Virus record (IMG/VR): IMGVR_UViG_3300021964_000355
Coordinates: 1 to 29,214 of that record
Reading direction: 5' to 3' (one strand)
DNA: 29,214 bases
Source: a virus
In this document: positions 28,984 through 29,214 of the stretch, piece after piece
How the letters are laid out: each line of letters starts with the position of its first letter
Numbering within the stretch: position 1 is the first letter of the stretch
Program-made: the position numbers and the translations under genes
The notes under the pieces: model-generated
Told to the model about the DNA's origin: nothing
The model's database searches: none
What the model saw: only the letters and a program-made list of their open reading frames with translations

Positions 28984-29214
28984 ATGATCTTTTACACAAA
29001 CACCTATTCCAGAGGAAACTTCGTCTACATTCGTGGCTATCACGATGGCAAACGATTCATGGACAAGATTCCGTATAAGCCAACATTTTTTGTCCCAGCG
29101 AAACAACAAACTCAATACAAAACGATTCATGGACAGTATGTCGAGCCGATAGAGCAGGGTTCGATACGTGAGGCACGTGACTTTCTTACTAAGTATGAAG
29201 ACGTTGATGGATTC
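28984..29214 (+). CDS. 43: DNA polymerase gp43, N-terminal part (3' end outside window)
   Basis: Family B replicative polymerase. Only the first 77 residues are present, the start of the N-terminal domain. MIFYTNTYSRGNFVYIRGY followed by KIPYKPTFFVPAK, YKTIHGQYVEPI and EARDFLTKYEDVDGF aligns in order with T4 gp43 (EFYISIE, EYLPTMF, YKDIYGKNCAP, DARDWMKRMEDI). Location downstream of regA is as in T4. No ribosome site precedes the ATG, and the promoter -10 element is immediately upstream. Confidence 0.92.
   Translation, partial: MIFYTNTYSRGNFVYIRGYHDGKRFMDKIPYKPTFFVPAKQQTQYKTIHGQYVEPIEQGSIREARDFLTKYEDVDGF

Noticed and set aside
1-29214. tRNA genes, CRISPR arrays, introns, homing endonucleases and insertion sequences
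   Set aside because: Gaps are all below 140 bases and none holds a cloverleaf or repeat array; conserved genes such as gp20, gp23, gp46 and gp44 are uninterrupted, so no intron or insertion is indicated.

Overview
The window is one gene-dense strand of a T4-like myovirus genome. All genes read left to right, many overlap by 1-30 bases, and I found no tRNA, CRISPR array, insertion sequence or host gene. Core proteins with clear T4 relatives are gp18, gp19, gp20, gp67, gp21, gp22, gp23, UvsY, UvsW, gp55, gp47, gp46, gp45, gp44, gp62, RegA and gp43. The order, the short gp23 and gp62, and the CobS-like ATPase, Hsp20 and peptide deformylase resemble distant T4 relatives of aquatic or soil bacteria more than T4 itself. 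No photosynthesis gene is present and the host cannot be read from the sequence. The window starts inside gp18 and ends inside gp43.

Layout. (1) 1-7417 is the virion module: tail sheath, tail tube, portal, prohead core and protease, scaffold, major capsid protein and a second tube-like protein. Its units are preceded by T4-type late promoter boxes (TATAAATA or one mismatch). (2) 7424-13406 is the recombination and late-transcription module: UvsY, UvsW, an LSm-like protein, the late sigma factor gp55 and the gp46/gp47 nuclease. (3) 13403-20454 is the accessory region: peptide deformylase, a TET/JBP-like 2-oxoglutarate dioxygenase, a class II glutamine amidotransferase, an amidoligase, a GNAT acyltransferase, a ParB-like protein, a probable alpha-glutamyl/putrescinyl-thymidine pyrophosphorylase (aGPT-PPlase)-type transferase and a P-loop kinase. 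(4) 20538-23881 encodes a zincin/VWA protein paired with a MoxR/CobS-type AAA+ ATPase. (5) 23971-29214 holds a glycosyltransferase, the replication clamp and clamp loader, RegA, Hsp20, a tiny membrane peptide, a T4-type lysozyme and the start of DNA polymerase.

The most interesting part is region 3. It reads as a DNA base hypermodification pathway. A dioxygenase would hydroxylate the methyl group of thymine (or 5-methylcytosine) in DNA, the kinase would phosphorylate the hydroxymethyl base, and the aGPT-PPlase-like enzyme would replace the phosphate with an amine or amino acid. The amidotransferase, amidoligase and GNAT could make or decorate that group. The dioxygenase, GNAT and transferase end in short hydrophobic peptides resembling sliding-clamp-binding tails. 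This suggests modification coupled to gp45 at the fork. Both the pathway and the clamp link are inferences.

Regulation is unusually legible. Virion genes and lysozyme carry late boxes, several directly after or inside terminator hairpins. Five units in regions 3-5 carry a second promoter class, TTTRCT-N17-TANNNT. Four of these sit a nearly constant 33-35 nt before the start codon. The fifth lies only 7 nt before the gp43 start and predicts a leaderless polymerase mRNA.
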